Source of the DNA: Sinonovacula constricta
Lineage: Eukaryota; Mollusca; Bivalvia; Cardiida; Solecurtidae
Direction of reading: 5' to 3'
DNA: 64,000 nt
Assembly (NCBI GenBank): GCA_007844125.1
Contig: CM017569.1
Span: 4,491,169 to 4,555,168 of the forward strand
Shown: piece by piece, positions 54,301 to 62,846 of the stretch
Layout of the letters: each line of letters starts with the position of its first letter
Position numbering within the stretch: the stretch's first letter is position 1
Position numbers and translations under genes: made by a program
The notes under the pieces: model-generated
The model's input: the letters and a program-made list of their open reading frames with translations, nothing else
Databases searched by the model: none
Told to the model about the DNA's origin: nothing

Positions 54301-55916
54301 GTGGCCTTACAGGAAGTATCTGATGTCAAGGCAACTCTAGTCTCAGGTAAAGTTATTTCTTCACCTCTCAGTTAAACCTTTGTTTAATTATTAATTGCAC
54401 AAACCCAGTTTTTATCATTTAAAGCATCTCCAGCTTATATTTGGGGATACAGAACCCATATTGATTAAGATTGAAAATAATGTCAGCTGACAGACCTCTT
54501 GTGAAAGGTATTTCCTGACTGTCACAAAAACCCATGTATTTAAGGGCTGGAAGGCCAGTGATTATGTTTTGGCCGAAAGCTATTCTTTTTTGTTTAAGTC
54601 AATATAAGTTACTATGTAGGAACATGTGCTTTTACTAGTATATACCTGTGGTTTACATATCATCACCGTTTAGATTTAAAGGCTGAACATACATGCTGAT
54701 TGTAGTGATGGTGGTCATTGTAGTGATGATGATGATGATGATGATGATGTGATGGTTATTGAGCTTTTTTGTTATTTTTAGGAATTGTGAAGGTGCTGAA
54801 AACTGACCCAGGGCATGCCAGTTATGAAACCATTAGCCACAAACTGAGTGTAGAACCAGGGTTATATGCCAGCAGTGATCCAGGAATATCGAAGACAGAC
54901 ATCTCCATGACCATTGGCACTGCCAAACATGTAATAGCTCCTTCCCCTAGCGTCGATGATAAAACCTCAACCCAAATACTTGAATCCAGTCTGAAGAACA
55001 TAAATATGTCCTCACCTTGCCACACTAGCAAAGTGACCTCCCCTAGCAATACATCTCCCAGTCATCTTAGCAACAAGGTGACATATGGGTCAAAGGTCAA
55101 GGCTGGCTTATTTTCTGGTGGGTTCTATGATGATGCTAAGGAAGCAGATGCAGTGAATTTCAACCCTGTTGTGGTTGACATGGCAGCATTGGAGGATCAG
55201 ATCATGCAGAATGCAAGGTAAGGTATAAATAACGTACACAAAATCTACTGAAACTAAAATATATTCGTCATAATCAAAAATGAATGGACAACAGAAAGCA
55301 AGGCAAAGTAATACCCCAAAGTAGTGACTAAACAGCATTGTATAGAACGCAATGAAATGTTGTCTGGAATGATACATTCTACAGAATGGATTATTGCACA
55401 AATAAATGTTTAACAGATTTTAAAACAATAAGCCAATGAGAGAATTATAAATAAATATGGCAACTATATTAGAGAGAGTGTAAGGATGGAATTTTCAGGA
55501 GAAATCTAAAAATGTCTCTGAACTAAGAACATTTCAGTAAACAGAAATTAATTGAAAAGTTTCACAGAAAAAGGGCAAATCAGAAACATTTTTAAAGATG
55601 ATTTATAGAAAGAAGTTAGTATTCAATTAATTCATTATCATGCAATAAAAAGTAATCCATTATATTTATAAACATTAAAGTAGATCTTAAGAGGCTGATT
55701 GATTTCCGAGGATATTGTTGTTGTCAAGGAAATTGGAAGGGTGTTATTTCTAATTCTTAACTAGTACATGTTGTAATTTTTCTATAATATTAAGTCTACC
55801 TTTACACAAGAAAGGTTAGGAAGTAAATAATCCTCAACTCAATCAAATTGTTTTCCAGGGTATTGCATGTGAAAGCCCAAGTTAAATATGTGAGTGGTTT
55901 TGTTAGTGTGGTCTAA
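21001..55916 (+). CDS. Divergent vinculin-like protein, about 25 coding exons
   Basis: This encodes a vinculin/alpha-catenin superfamily protein, expected to link adhesion sites to actin. Exons: 21001-21087, 25533-25679, 29472-29630, 30221-30343, 32172-32345, 32682-32807, 33040-33186, 36871-36944, 37651-37807, 38342-38450, 39200-39409, 39686-39883, 40234-40437, 40706-40909, 42859-43036, 44184-44316, 44771-44881, 45156-45333, 45499-45712, 46615-46786, 47116-47215, 50995-51204, 54224-54346, 54782-55217 and probably 55859-55916. All borders are GT-AG and all phases agree. Exons 1-5 align along vinculin domain D1: KSIQRILAPIASQIS matches the vinculin opening, and DKRQRELLH matches its DERQQELTH. 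Exon 14 is a Ser/Thr/Pro-rich linker. The protein (1,343 residues, or 1,325 if it stops at 55219) exceeds vinculin (1,066) and lacks a recognisable vinculin tail. Starts at 21001, 21007 (best Kozak) and 21031 (matches vinculin length) are possible. Alpha-catulin is less similar. Confidence 0.85.
21812..22994. mobile_element. Nested element with compound inverted repeats
   Basis: About 1.18 kb inserted in copy B. Both ends consist of several degenerate copies of a short unit, 'ctcggcacctggtgaa', in opposite orientations (21812-21935 and 22877-22994), with outer ends CGGAATGCTGGTCAAC and GTTGACTTGATTCCG. The interior is AT-rich and holds a 147-bp direct duplication (markers at 22276 and 22423, up to about 22562). 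There is no coding capacity. The superfamily is not assigned, and no clear target duplication was found. Confidence 0.75.
22276..22562. repeat. 147-bp direct duplication
   Basis: The stretch beginning 'cagggtctcttcattaacc' is repeated 147 bp later with very few changes, including 'ggtaccccttccatgtatac'. It lies inside the nested element. Confidence 0.85.
23574..25532. other. Rest of intron 1 of the vinculin-like gene
   Basis: AT-rich intronic sequence. Only a copy of the 'gatcagccagctcctg' dispersed repeat near 25264-25372 was recognised, close to exon 2. Confidence 0.55.
26534..26560. repeat. CT-rich microsatellite
   Basis: A run of CT dinucleotides inside a longer pyrimidine stretch, in intron 2 of the vinculin-like gene. 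Confidence 0.8.
27985..28207 (+). mobile_element. tRNA-derived SINE
   Basis: A tRNA-like head includes an A-box-like stretch (TGGTAGTGCAATTGGTAGAG) and a B box (GGTTCGACTGG, 28039-28049), followed by a tRNA-unrelated body and a tail with repeated 'aataaacat' motifs. This is the classic structure of a polymerase III SINE. The body segment 'ctgaaatactgttggtggg' is of the kind found in molluscan V-SINE-type elements, but that family assignment is from memory and needs a search. It lies in intron 2 of the vinculin-like gene, in sense orientation. Confidence 0.75.
30415..30650 (+). repeat. Dispersed repeat, copy 1 (intron 4 of the vinculin-like gene)
   Basis: A segment around 'caaaatgaggggtgttttac' and 'caaatctcccactttggcc' is shared with 40918-41130 in the same orientation. 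The two copies are diverged by substitutions and small indels. No coding content. Confidence 0.75.
30840..31620. repeat. Intronic segment of probable old repeat origin
   Basis: This part of intron 4 is richer in GC than its surroundings. It includes 'gacatagatcaaaagaaatc' (near 31477), which resembles 'gacatagatcaaagaaatt' inside the TA-flanked element. The open frames at 30967-31230 and 31001-31255 (minus) overlap and have no recognisable motif. I read it as decayed mobile-element sequence with low certainty. Confidence 0.35.
31898..32117. mobile_element. 220-bp MITE with 3-bp target duplication
   Basis: The termini GCCCCCGTTTTATTAACGG and the complement of GATAAAACGGGGGC form inverted repeats, with inner 'gtcttaag' matches continuing the pairing. 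TTC flanks both sides (31895-31897 and 32118-32120), a 3-bp duplication of the length made by PIF/Harbinger transposases. There is no coding capacity. It is only 54 bp upstream of exon 5 of the vinculin-like gene, so it now forms part of that exon's 3' splice-site environment. Confidence 0.75.
33211..33237. repeat. TA microsatellite, left flank of the transposon
   Basis: An uninterrupted TA run directly abutting the left end of the transposon at 33238. A matching run lies at the right end (36327-36393). Confidence 0.9.
33492..35570 (-). pseudogene. Broken transposase-like gene of the intron 7 transposon
   Basis: Successive minus-strand fragments (about 35213-35416, 34832-35125, 34441-34728, 34171-34392, 33843-34121 and 33492-33770) lie in order and together span most of the element. 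Frameshifts and stops separate them, so no full-length product can be made. The segments HCDGKLIKDLTGKDKVDR (near 34800) and PGAMHHARWMSKVIYSLKIW look like conserved blocks of a multi-copy invertebrate transposon protein, but I cannot name the family. Confidence 0.6.
35642..35697. repeat. ATT microsatellite
   Basis: About 18 ATT/TTA units with one interruption, inside the transposon and upstream of its broken gene. Confidence 0.9.
36327..36393. repeat. AT microsatellite, right flank of the transposon
   Basis: About 33 AT dinucleotides immediately after the transposon's right end. Confidence 0.9.
36432..36590 (+). repeat. Dispersed repeat with 'ttggtggagaatgacc' motif
   Basis: This shares its motif order ('agctacttttggtggagaat', then 'gggtagaacca') with 1765-1960 and 2570-2710 in the same orientation. 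The copies are well diverged, so this is an old dispersed family; its class is unknown. Confidence 0.55.
40918..41130 (+). repeat. Dispersed repeat, copy 2 (intron 14 of the vinculin-like gene)
   Basis: This matches 30415-30650. It contains an additional local duplication of about 28 bp ('gttacatgtagaaaccctat' occurs twice near 41021 and 41049). It starts within about 10 bp of the exon 14 donor. Confidence 0.75.
41780..42725 (+). repeat. Diverged tandem repeat of about 130-165 bp units
   Basis: Successive copies of a unit containing 'tcagtaaccattcaaggtag', 'attatcaggac' and 'tcataactcctgtc'-like blocks begin near 41860, 42022, 42150 and 42307. They are followed by 'aaggtcaaggtcacac' blocks. 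No coding content. It occupies intron 14 of the vinculin-like gene. Confidence 0.65.
43129..43655. mobile_element. About 0.53-kb MITE in intron 15
   Basis: The left end TATAGATAGTTTCC and right end GGAAACTATCTATA are inverted. Inner segments also pair: 'ggcaaccatctttg' on the left and 'caaagatggctgcc' on the right. A TA target duplication is compatible with the sequence. No coding content. Confidence 0.7.
47306..50505 (+). repeat. 36-bp minisatellite array, about 90 units, in intron 21
   Basis: Tandem units of mostly 36 bp (range about 32-37), with 'atgttagttcaagtggctga' followed by 'ctgtagccccctctct'. The full-length unit is 12 codons, so stretches read MLVQVADCSPLS repeatedly, but indels break the frame. 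Marker variants recur exactly 1224 bp apart (47812 and 49036; 48821 and 50045; 48112 and 49336), showing that a 34-unit block was duplicated. It lies between exons 21 and 22 of the vinculin-like gene. Confidence 0.97.
51205..51450 (+). repeat. G-rich, GGT-rich simple sequence after exon 22
   Basis: About 240 bp dominated by 'ggtggtgatggtgg'-like words with many GGG runs on the transcribed-sense strand, directly after the exon 22 donor. It is a low-complexity stretch, not coding. Confidence 0.6.
51694..52754. mobile_element. Element with ATACCCCCACCA inverted ends and internal tandem units
   Basis: The left end ATACCCCCACCA is repeated in inverted form at the right end (TGGTGGGGGTAT). Inside, a unit carrying 'tcgtgtccgctct' recurs near 51761, 51928, 52274 and 52619 (spacing 167, 346 and 345 bp), each with 'caaggtcaaggtcac'-type words. 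No protein frame is recognisable. It is probably a non-autonomous DNA element in intron 22. Confidence 0.65.
53400..54005 (+). repeat. Decayed relative of the TA-flanked element
   Basis: 'ggtgacgtagatcaaagaaa' near 53540 matches the interior of copies A and B. The right end 'gatttatgggtgagtaaatacggta' resembles their terminus 'cttataagtgagaaagtatggta'. The left end could not be found, so the extent is approximate. Confidence 0.5.
54716..54749. repeat. GAT microsatellite
   Basis: A TGA/GAT trinucleotide run ending about 33 bp before exon 24 of the vinculin-like gene, just upstream of its polypyrimidine tract. Confidence 0.85.
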
Positions 55917-58107
55917 GAAGGCTCTATATAATTAGTTGACCAGCTCACTTTGTACAGATGAACAGATAAAAGTACTGATTTGCCTGAGGTTGGTCCAACA
56001 GTTGTCTGGACCTCATCATCACATCTTTATCTTTTGACCTGCTAAACCAAAAGCAATTAAGCTTTGGTAAAAAGTGTAGATCCAGATCAGCCAGCTCCTG
56101 GGAGCTTTCTAATCAGAATCTGCACTATTTGCTCTTGGAGCTCTGTGATTCAATATGTCTTGTAACTAATGCATGTCGCTCTTAAAATTGGTAATTAGTC
56201 AGGGTTTGGGGTATATTGGTATATGTGAAGAAAGTGTAAGGGTTAATGTGCTCAATAGTTTGTTTCACCCTCTCTTGAGCCAATCCTAGACTGGTGTTTA
56301 ATATGCTATATCTATGTAATTATCAAGTTTCAAGTTTAGTAATAATGGTATGGTCATCATTGAAATATGCCTGTGGCCAAACTGAGCAGGTTTGTAACTT
56401 AAAACAATTCGGCCCCAGACCACATGGGTTTGAGTAAAAATTGGGTACAAAAATAATGTATGGAGATCCATGTCTGCAGTGAATTGTTGCATCAACTTAA
56501 ATATCCATCTGAACTTTCCTCTAATAATAACAGCCAAAAGTCACTATAATACCAGTAACTTTGATTGTATTGGTGTGTCTATTTAATCTAAATATGTTAC
56601 CTTAGTTGTCAACGCAATTTGGAGATAAATATAATGAATGTGTAGTCACTGTGACACACTTGATATAAACAATGGGTATTTGCTTTGACATTGATACATT
56701 CCTCATATATTTCATATACCTACTGTATTAAGTTTCCAATATTTCATCAATACAATTTTCAGGACCTAAAATTGACTTTACCCTTTTATCTTATTCATAA
56801 GAATAAGTTAAACTAACATACAACAGTGTTACTTGTTGCAGGAAATTTGGTAAAACTTACACACTTTGCCAACAGGCTAATCTACTTTATATGTATTGTC
56901 TCTATAGAAGAGTGCACATCTAAATTACCCTTTGTATAATCACATACAGTGTATTAGAGTGTGATAAATTCTATAACAAATGTTCTCTAAATCCAGATTG
57001 TTGTCCATGTAAATAATTTAGTCTAACTGAATTGGTTTCTATTCTACATATACCAAGTAAATGTACAGAGATATGATCCTGAGCATTCTCTTTTATAAAG
57101 TGGCATAAATACTTGATGGCACTCCATGAGTGTGACTGCAATAAGTTAATCAAGTTTCACAACAAAATATAAAGACAGCCACAAACTCCTGTTATGAAGA
57201 ATTACAGACAAAGAATGGTTGTATTTCCATCATTAAATGGTCCTGTACCCCACTGAAGCTGGCTATAATTATGTATACTGATCAATTTGTCAATGAATAC
57301 TGAAGTATGCAACCACTTCTGTCTCTGCCTATAGGCAATAAGAATTAGTTTAAGTACATTTTATTCAACCCAGAGGGAGACATCTTTTTAACGTTAATAA
57401 ACTCACTTCATGCTATGCTTTTCCTTCAGGCAAATTCATTGTACTTGTTACTTTTTGTATTCACAGTTATTTCCTTTAAGGCATATTCATTATATAGTAC
57501 TTGCAAGAAGTTGCTACAATTTAATTTAGACACCAGGTTATATACTAAGCATCTAATAGTGCTGAACCCAATCAGACAGCTTCCAGTCTCATCTGACTGT
57601 TCTGAATCAGTGCAACTTTCTTATTTTAAGGATATTATATTACGAAACACTGGTTGTGATAACAAACAAGTATGTGTATAGCAGAAATAGAAATATCTTC
57701 AAAAAGTTTCATTTATCATTAAAAATTGCATTTAACGAGGTAGAACCAACTAAAATAAGTATATTTCTTAATGTTAATCATTCTGCGTCATATTATTGTA
57801 TTTTATATATAATTATGCGGGTATATTATAATCAAAGCAATATAAAACAACAGATTATTTTTGTACCTAATTGATAAAGTGAACATGATAATCCTAATCT
57901 ATTTTAATTGTAAGTAAACCTTTATATATATCTCCTACTGGGAAAATTTAATTGCAAAGAAAGTTAAAAAATGTAACATATATTTTTTCAATTCATTTTA
58001 TTATTCTATTGGCAAACAAAAAAAAATTCTAATTGCCAATGTTGTACAGTTACTTAGGAACATGTTTGTTGATTATAATCTAATTTTCTTTAAATAATAA
58101 TTGTTTC
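55917..58107. other. Intergenic region between the vinculin-like gene and TFAP2
   Basis: AT-rich with no convincing exon. It holds one dispersed repeat copy near 56050-56160 ('gatccagatcagccagctcc'). If the vinculin-like gene has further 3' exons they could lie here, but none was identified. Confidence 0.5.
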
Positions 58108-58185
58108 ACTTAATTGATTCCTCTTTATATAATTACCATGCCCATTTCCTTTCATTAATTAAAGGCATTCTTCTAATTAGTAGCA
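58108..58185 (+). promoter_or_regulatory. Cluster of homeodomain-type TAAT sites upstream of TFAP2
   Basis: Within about 80 bp there are CTTAATTGAT, ATAATTACC, CATTAATTAAAG and TCTAATTAG, all TAATT-type cores. They lie about 140-210 bp upstream of a TATA box. In AT-rich DNA some are expected by chance, but the density and position are suggestive. Confidence 0.45.
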
Positions 58186-58273
58186 GTATACAGGTAAATT
58201 GATGCAATTAGTGCACAGAAGTGTGTTAACTTAGAGTAGAGCTTCCTGTTTCCCCTCACCTGCTCAGTGTCAC

Positions 58274-58286
58274 AGGTCAGAGGTCA
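58274..58286 (+). promoter_or_regulatory. DR1 nuclear-receptor element
   Basis: AGGTCAGAGGTCA is a perfect direct repeat of AGGTCA with one spacer base, the binding site type used by RXR/HNF4/COUP-TF-class receptors. It is 35 bp upstream of the TATA box of TFAP2. Function is inferred from the motif only. Confidence 0.65.
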
Positions 58287-58320
58287 ATCAACCATGGCCT
58301 CTCACCTCTCTCCTCCCTCC

Positions 58321-58328
58321 TATATAAG
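58321..58328 (+). promoter_or_regulatory. TATA box of TFAP2
   Basis: TATATAAG in a locally GC- and pyrimidine-rich setting, which stands out from the AT-rich background. Initiation would be expected near 58350, giving a 5' UTR of about 350 bp before the start codon at 58700. Confidence 0.6.
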
Positions 58329-58699
58329 GTAATTAGCTTCTGGCAAAATGTATCCACTTCACATTGGATTTCTCAATGTACAACACCTATAGTGTGCCCT
58401 GCAGTGTTTCCACTTTTAATACTCTGGACTTATTTGATGTCTTGATACTAAACATTTGTTAGCATTGTTAAAAGTGATTTTTGTAGTGTTTTCTGTAAGA
58501 AACATATTTTGTACTATTATCACCTTAAGTGAAATAGTTGTGTGTTCAAAAGCATATTTTATCATTGCTGATAACACTTTCTGTAAAGAGAAAATATTGA
58601 AATATGAGCTTCAGAGTTACTATCTAATAGTTAAAAGTATTTGTATCGGAACTTATTTCTTGTGTTAGTTGTGAGCACTAGTATTTTGAGTCATTCAAG

Positions 58700-60746
58700 A
58701 TGGCAACAGAGTTGGCCCCACTGAACAGTGTGTCAGCAGACAATCTTGGAGAGGTGAAGGGTCAATACACAGACCTGGAACGCACATCTCCGATGTACTT
58801 CAAACAGGACAACATTTCTGCTTTTGAAAGAGTCGACAATGGACACATAGGTGCCGGAGGTGATGAGCGCAGGGATATCTACTCCACTCACGCATCATAT
58901 GGACACCTGGCTATGCCAGTGACATCTGCAGGAAGCGTGATGTCATTTCCGCCACCCATCTCAGACTACCAGACCCCTTACTTTCCTCCACCATTTAACC
59001 CTATTCCTCACCAGCCACCACAGTTTGCATCCCACCACTTCAACCCGGCAGACCCCTACAGTCTCAGTGGCTACCAGACGCAGCAGCACCACTACCAGCC
59101 CCTACATCCTGTGCAGGAACGCAACCTTACACACACTCGGGAGGACTTACACTCACTGCACCACAGCAGTAGCAATCATCATCATCAGCAACAACAACAG
59201 CAGCATCAGCAGCCACCTGAGTACTCGGAAATCAAAGAGTACTCTCTACAAAATGGTGGCATGCATGACATGGGGTATGGGCACCATAATGGAACCGTCC
59301 TCGATATGGATGATGATGATATGATAGATGATGACAGTGAGCTGGAAGTCTCTGAAAACAACAAGCAGTCTGTGATCAAGCGAGTGATGCAGCCCAAGAT
59401 GGAAGGTGGTAAGATGGCAATGATGAATGGCAATTCAGGTTCTAGTGACATTTTCTGTGCTGTGCCTGGCCGCCTTGCCCTGCTGAGCTCAACCTCCAAG
59501 TACAAGGTGACCCTGGCTGAAGTCCAGAGAAGATTATCCCCTCCTGAGTGTATCAATGCCTCTCTGCTGGGTGGCATTCTGCGACGAGCAAAATCTAAGA
59601 ATGGAGGACGATCTTTGAGAGAAAAGTTGGATAAGATGGGCTTGAACCTGCCATCTGGTAGGAGGAAGGCTGCCACAGTGACTCTGTTTACATCCCTGGT
59701 GGAGGGAGAATCGATTCGTCTGGCCAGAGATTATGGGTATCTTTGTGAGACAGAGTTCCCAGCAAAGGCCTGCAGTGAATACAATTGTAGACAATACACA
59801 GATCCTGCTGATGTCATGACGAGGAAAAACATGGTACTAGCATCAAAGTAAGTCTGATTTGAATCTTTTATTTTCAATTTTGTGACCTTTAAAAGTTTTA
59901 CCTGCACAGATCTTATTAACTTTGGCAAATTTGACACAAAAGCTTTGATATTCTTGCATGTGCACAGTTTTTCATCTGAGCTTACACTCTTATTTGTTGA
60001 CATGTTTTTGCACCACACTTTTAGCCATTTCTGCAAGTTATATGAAGCAAGTTTTGTTAAGTGAAATGAAAAGCTTTTTTTTGGTTTCCTTTTTAATTTA
60101 ATGTTTAAAACCAGCTAGAGGACAGTTTATAATAATACAAGCATACTGCATGTTTCTCATTATCTATTTAGAGCTAGAGGGTATTTGTGAACTAGATCAC
60201 GTAGTGACTTGGCCACCCTGGGGGGTAACATTTCTGTTATACATATTTGTACATCTTCAGGCAATAGTCAGTCTGAACATTAAACTAGTTTAAACTTACA
60301 TGGATTATTAAATGGATCATTCACATTGGTGTCATCTTTGAAGAAACATCTGCTTTAACTTGATAGGATGAGACCTTTAAATAAACTTGAAGTTAAAGAA
60401 TGAAGTTAAAGTTGTTAATTTGTTAATTTTACAAAAAAAATTTTTTATTAAAATCACTACAAGCAGATTAATTTGATAACATAAATAATAACTAAATGTT
60501 CTTTCTTCTTTTAGACAAATCTTAAAGGAGTTGATGGACTTGTTGAACCAAGACCGGTCACCACTAGGCAACACCCGACCTCAAATGATCCTTGAGCCAA
60601 ACATGCAGCGCCACCTGTCTCACTTCAGTCTCATTACACACGGGTTTGGGTCACCCGCCATTGTTGCCTCCCTGACAGCTGTACAGAACTACCTCACAGA
60701 AATGCTGAAGTGCATGGATCCAACGATGAAAAAGAAGGATAAATAA
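58700..60746 (+). CDS. TFAP2: Transcription factor AP-2 (TFAP2 family), two coding exons
   Basis: This encodes a 459-residue AP-2 DNA-binding transcription factor. Coding exons are 58700-59847 and 60515-60746, joined in phase at the conserved K-QI position. The start is the first ATG after an in-frame stop. The N-terminal transactivation part has a proline/tyrosine block YFPPPF at 94-99 (vertebrate AP-2 has a Tyr-ending PPPY), a His/Gln tract at 160-171, then PPEY at 173-176, and an acidic stretch [11 protein letters not shown] at 202-212. The conserved AP-2 DNA-binding and helix-span-helix dimerisation region runs from FCAVPGRL (252) to about 450 and includes [20 protein letters not shown] and NQDRSPLGN. 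Vertebrate TFAP2 genes have about seven exons, whereas here nearly everything is in one exon. Residues 356-372 diverge from other AP-2 proteins. No break was seen. The paralogue within the family cannot be settled. Confidence 0.93.
59160..59215 (+). repeat. CAT/CAG trinucleotide tract in TFAP2
   Basis: Mixed CAT, CAG and CAA codons give a His/Gln tract in the transactivation region. Such tracts commonly vary in length between individuals. Confidence 0.8.
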
Positions 60747-61258
60747 GTCTAATAACATTAGTGAGGCATTGTTAATTGGGCCAGAACTTAAATTGGGTAT
60801 GTTTCATATTGTGCCTGAACTGATTAATGCTTCTATTTGTGCATAAGATGTTTTTACATGTTTTAATTTGTGCCTGAATTTTATTGTGGCATTGCAATTT
60901 GTGCCTGAACTTTTTTTTTATGTATTGCAATTTAAGTGTGATAAAGATGGATGTGTTGCCCGTAAGGTGAAAATACATTGAACCGGTTGATAGGCAGGCT
61001 GGTGAAAGAATGATAGACAGATAGTCAATGGAAATAGAGCAAACATTAAGGAGAAATAATGGAAGAACTAGATGAGAGGGACAAAGAAATACATAGAAAA
61101 TAGAATGAATGTAGAAAGAATGTAAAAGGGAAGGTGAGCAACAGGTAGACCATAATTTACAGTGATATTTTATATGTATAGGTAATGTAATTGTTCAAGT
61201 TTTAATAATATTTATATGAACATATATTGTAATTTAAATTCAAGCAATGTGTACATTA

Positions 61259-61264
61259 AATAAA
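61259..61264 (+). terminator. Polyadenylation signal of TFAP2
   Basis: AATAAA about 510 bp after the TFAP2 stop codon, followed by T-rich sequence. Another AATAAA-rich stretch near 62490 could serve a longer 3' UTR. Confidence 0.5.
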
Positions 61265-61969
61265 GATAGGTATACCAATTATGTCATTATTATTTATAAC
61301 AATAATCATGTTCTTTTTCAATTCAAGTCTTCCCTAAATGGAAAGTATTTACCAAGTATTTAATTATCCATTGGAACCAATTTTTACTTTATTGCAAATT
61401 AAGTATTACTTGTTTAGTCAGTTTTTCATTATATAACATATACTAATTGTTTAAATAATTCAATTAGCATTTGTGCAATATGCTATTGTATAGCACAGGC
61501 ATTTCCTGGTGCTGTAATTGGAAGGATTATTATAGGCAATCTGTATTGCCAAACAGGTGCAACTGTAGGAGCAGTTGACAGATATTGGTCTAGGATATAC
61601 TAGACTATAAGATTAGTAGACAATAGGTGAGAATTCCGAAAGGAAATGCTTGACAACTAATTAGAGGTGTGAAGTGTAAAGAGCCAGTCCATTTAATGTA
61701 ATTATATTGTCACCTATTGATCAAATTACAGGTGTTAAGTCAGGAGACATTAAATATGTATGTAATGTTAGCATTCCTTTCCACTGATGTATTTTATTTG
61801 AGTGGAATGCTATAGTTTTTATTTGTGTTGTGCACAATGAAAAGAATTTTAATGACAAAGGTTTTGGTATGCATGTCAGTGGAAATGCTTGCATGACAAT
61901 TACATGTAATTTTTCCACTGTTGTTTCATGGAGTGACATTGTATACTTTTATACTCTACTTTAAAATAA

Positions 61970-62095
61970 ACTCTTAGCCAGCCAAGCACAAATTGATCAT
62001 GCTTATTCAGATAGTGTAGATACAGGTCAGACTGTTTCAGCAAGGCACGATCTGATCTCGTCATGCACTATTTGCTGCTAGGTCTCAAGTTGTGT
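61970..62095 (+). repeat. Dispersed 'gatctgcactatttgctgct' repeat
   Basis: One of at least nine diverged copies in the window (others near 1-70, 555-640, 25264-25372, 27760-27850, 36760-36815, 38855-38990, 56050-56160 and 63300-63400). Shared words are 'cttagcc(a)gcc/taagc', 'tctgatca' and 'gcactatttgctg'. No terminal repeats or coding content are visible. Confidence 0.6.
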
Positions 62096-62669
62096 CAGGC
62101 ACCCTGAAATCCATTCAGATCATTTGCATTGCATGCAATTGATTTTCTTGGAAAATACTGTCATAATGCAATTATTTGTTGAAAGTTTGAGAAACAAACA
62201 TGTGCATATTTGAATGCATCTTATTTCATGTACATTTATCCATGTGATGATCAACATTCCGTTTATATTTATCTAAGTGTGTTTAATATGAAATCCTTAT
62301 TGTGTATATATCATTGTTACTATCTGTATATATTATAGATGTATATAAATATATTGTTTATATAAAGAGGCCATTTTTCATAATGTTTTGCATGGATTTT
62401 TATGCAAATTAATGCATCATTCTCACAATGATTTTAGTGCTGTAATGTCAATATTTGTTTGATTGAAACACCATTGTTTACAATAAACAAAAATAAAATA
62501 AAGCACAATGTTTGTTATTTTATCAGTCCTGGACAACTTTAAACTTTTGATCTTGATTGCGGTGATTTCTGAATGTTCAACATTGCCCTAGGGTGTAATG
62601 ACATATTGAACATGACAGTAATGACTGGTTGATGATAAATAAAACTGACTGCTTCCTGATTGTCACCTG

Positions 62670-62683
62670 GTCACCATGGCAAC
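62670..62683 (+). promoter_or_regulatory. RFX X-box
   Basis: GTCACCATGGCAAC fits the RFX consensus GTNRCC-NN-RGYAAC at every defined position. A second site with one mismatch lies at 62833-62846. It is about 2 kb downstream of TFAP2 with no recognised gene next to it. Confidence 0.55.
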
Positions 62684-62832
62684 TGGTATGCTATGTTTTT
62701 ATCAGCAGGTGTGCAGAATGTGGGATGGAGATGCTATCAAACCTGGTATGCATCTCTGTCATGTTATCTGCTGTAAGATCTATGGTCAGTCCTGCAAGAT
62801 GGGACTGTCCAAGATCAGATAGGATTCAACAG

Positions 62833-62846
62833 GTTGTCATGGTTAC
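62833..62846 (-). promoter_or_regulatory. RFX X-box-like site, one mismatch
   Basis: On the minus strand it reads GTAACCATGACAAC, one mismatch from the RFX consensus. It is paired with the perfect site 163 bp away. Confidence 0.4.

Noticed and set aside
54769..54781. Start codon at 54769 for a separate 150-residue protein
   Set aside because: This ATG falls in the polypyrimidine/acceptor region of exon 24; the frame is explained by the vinculin-like gene, joined in phase from exon 23.
59206..59794. Minus-strand open frames of 156 and 86 codons under TFAP2
   Set aside because: They are antisense shadows of the conserved AP-2 coding exon.
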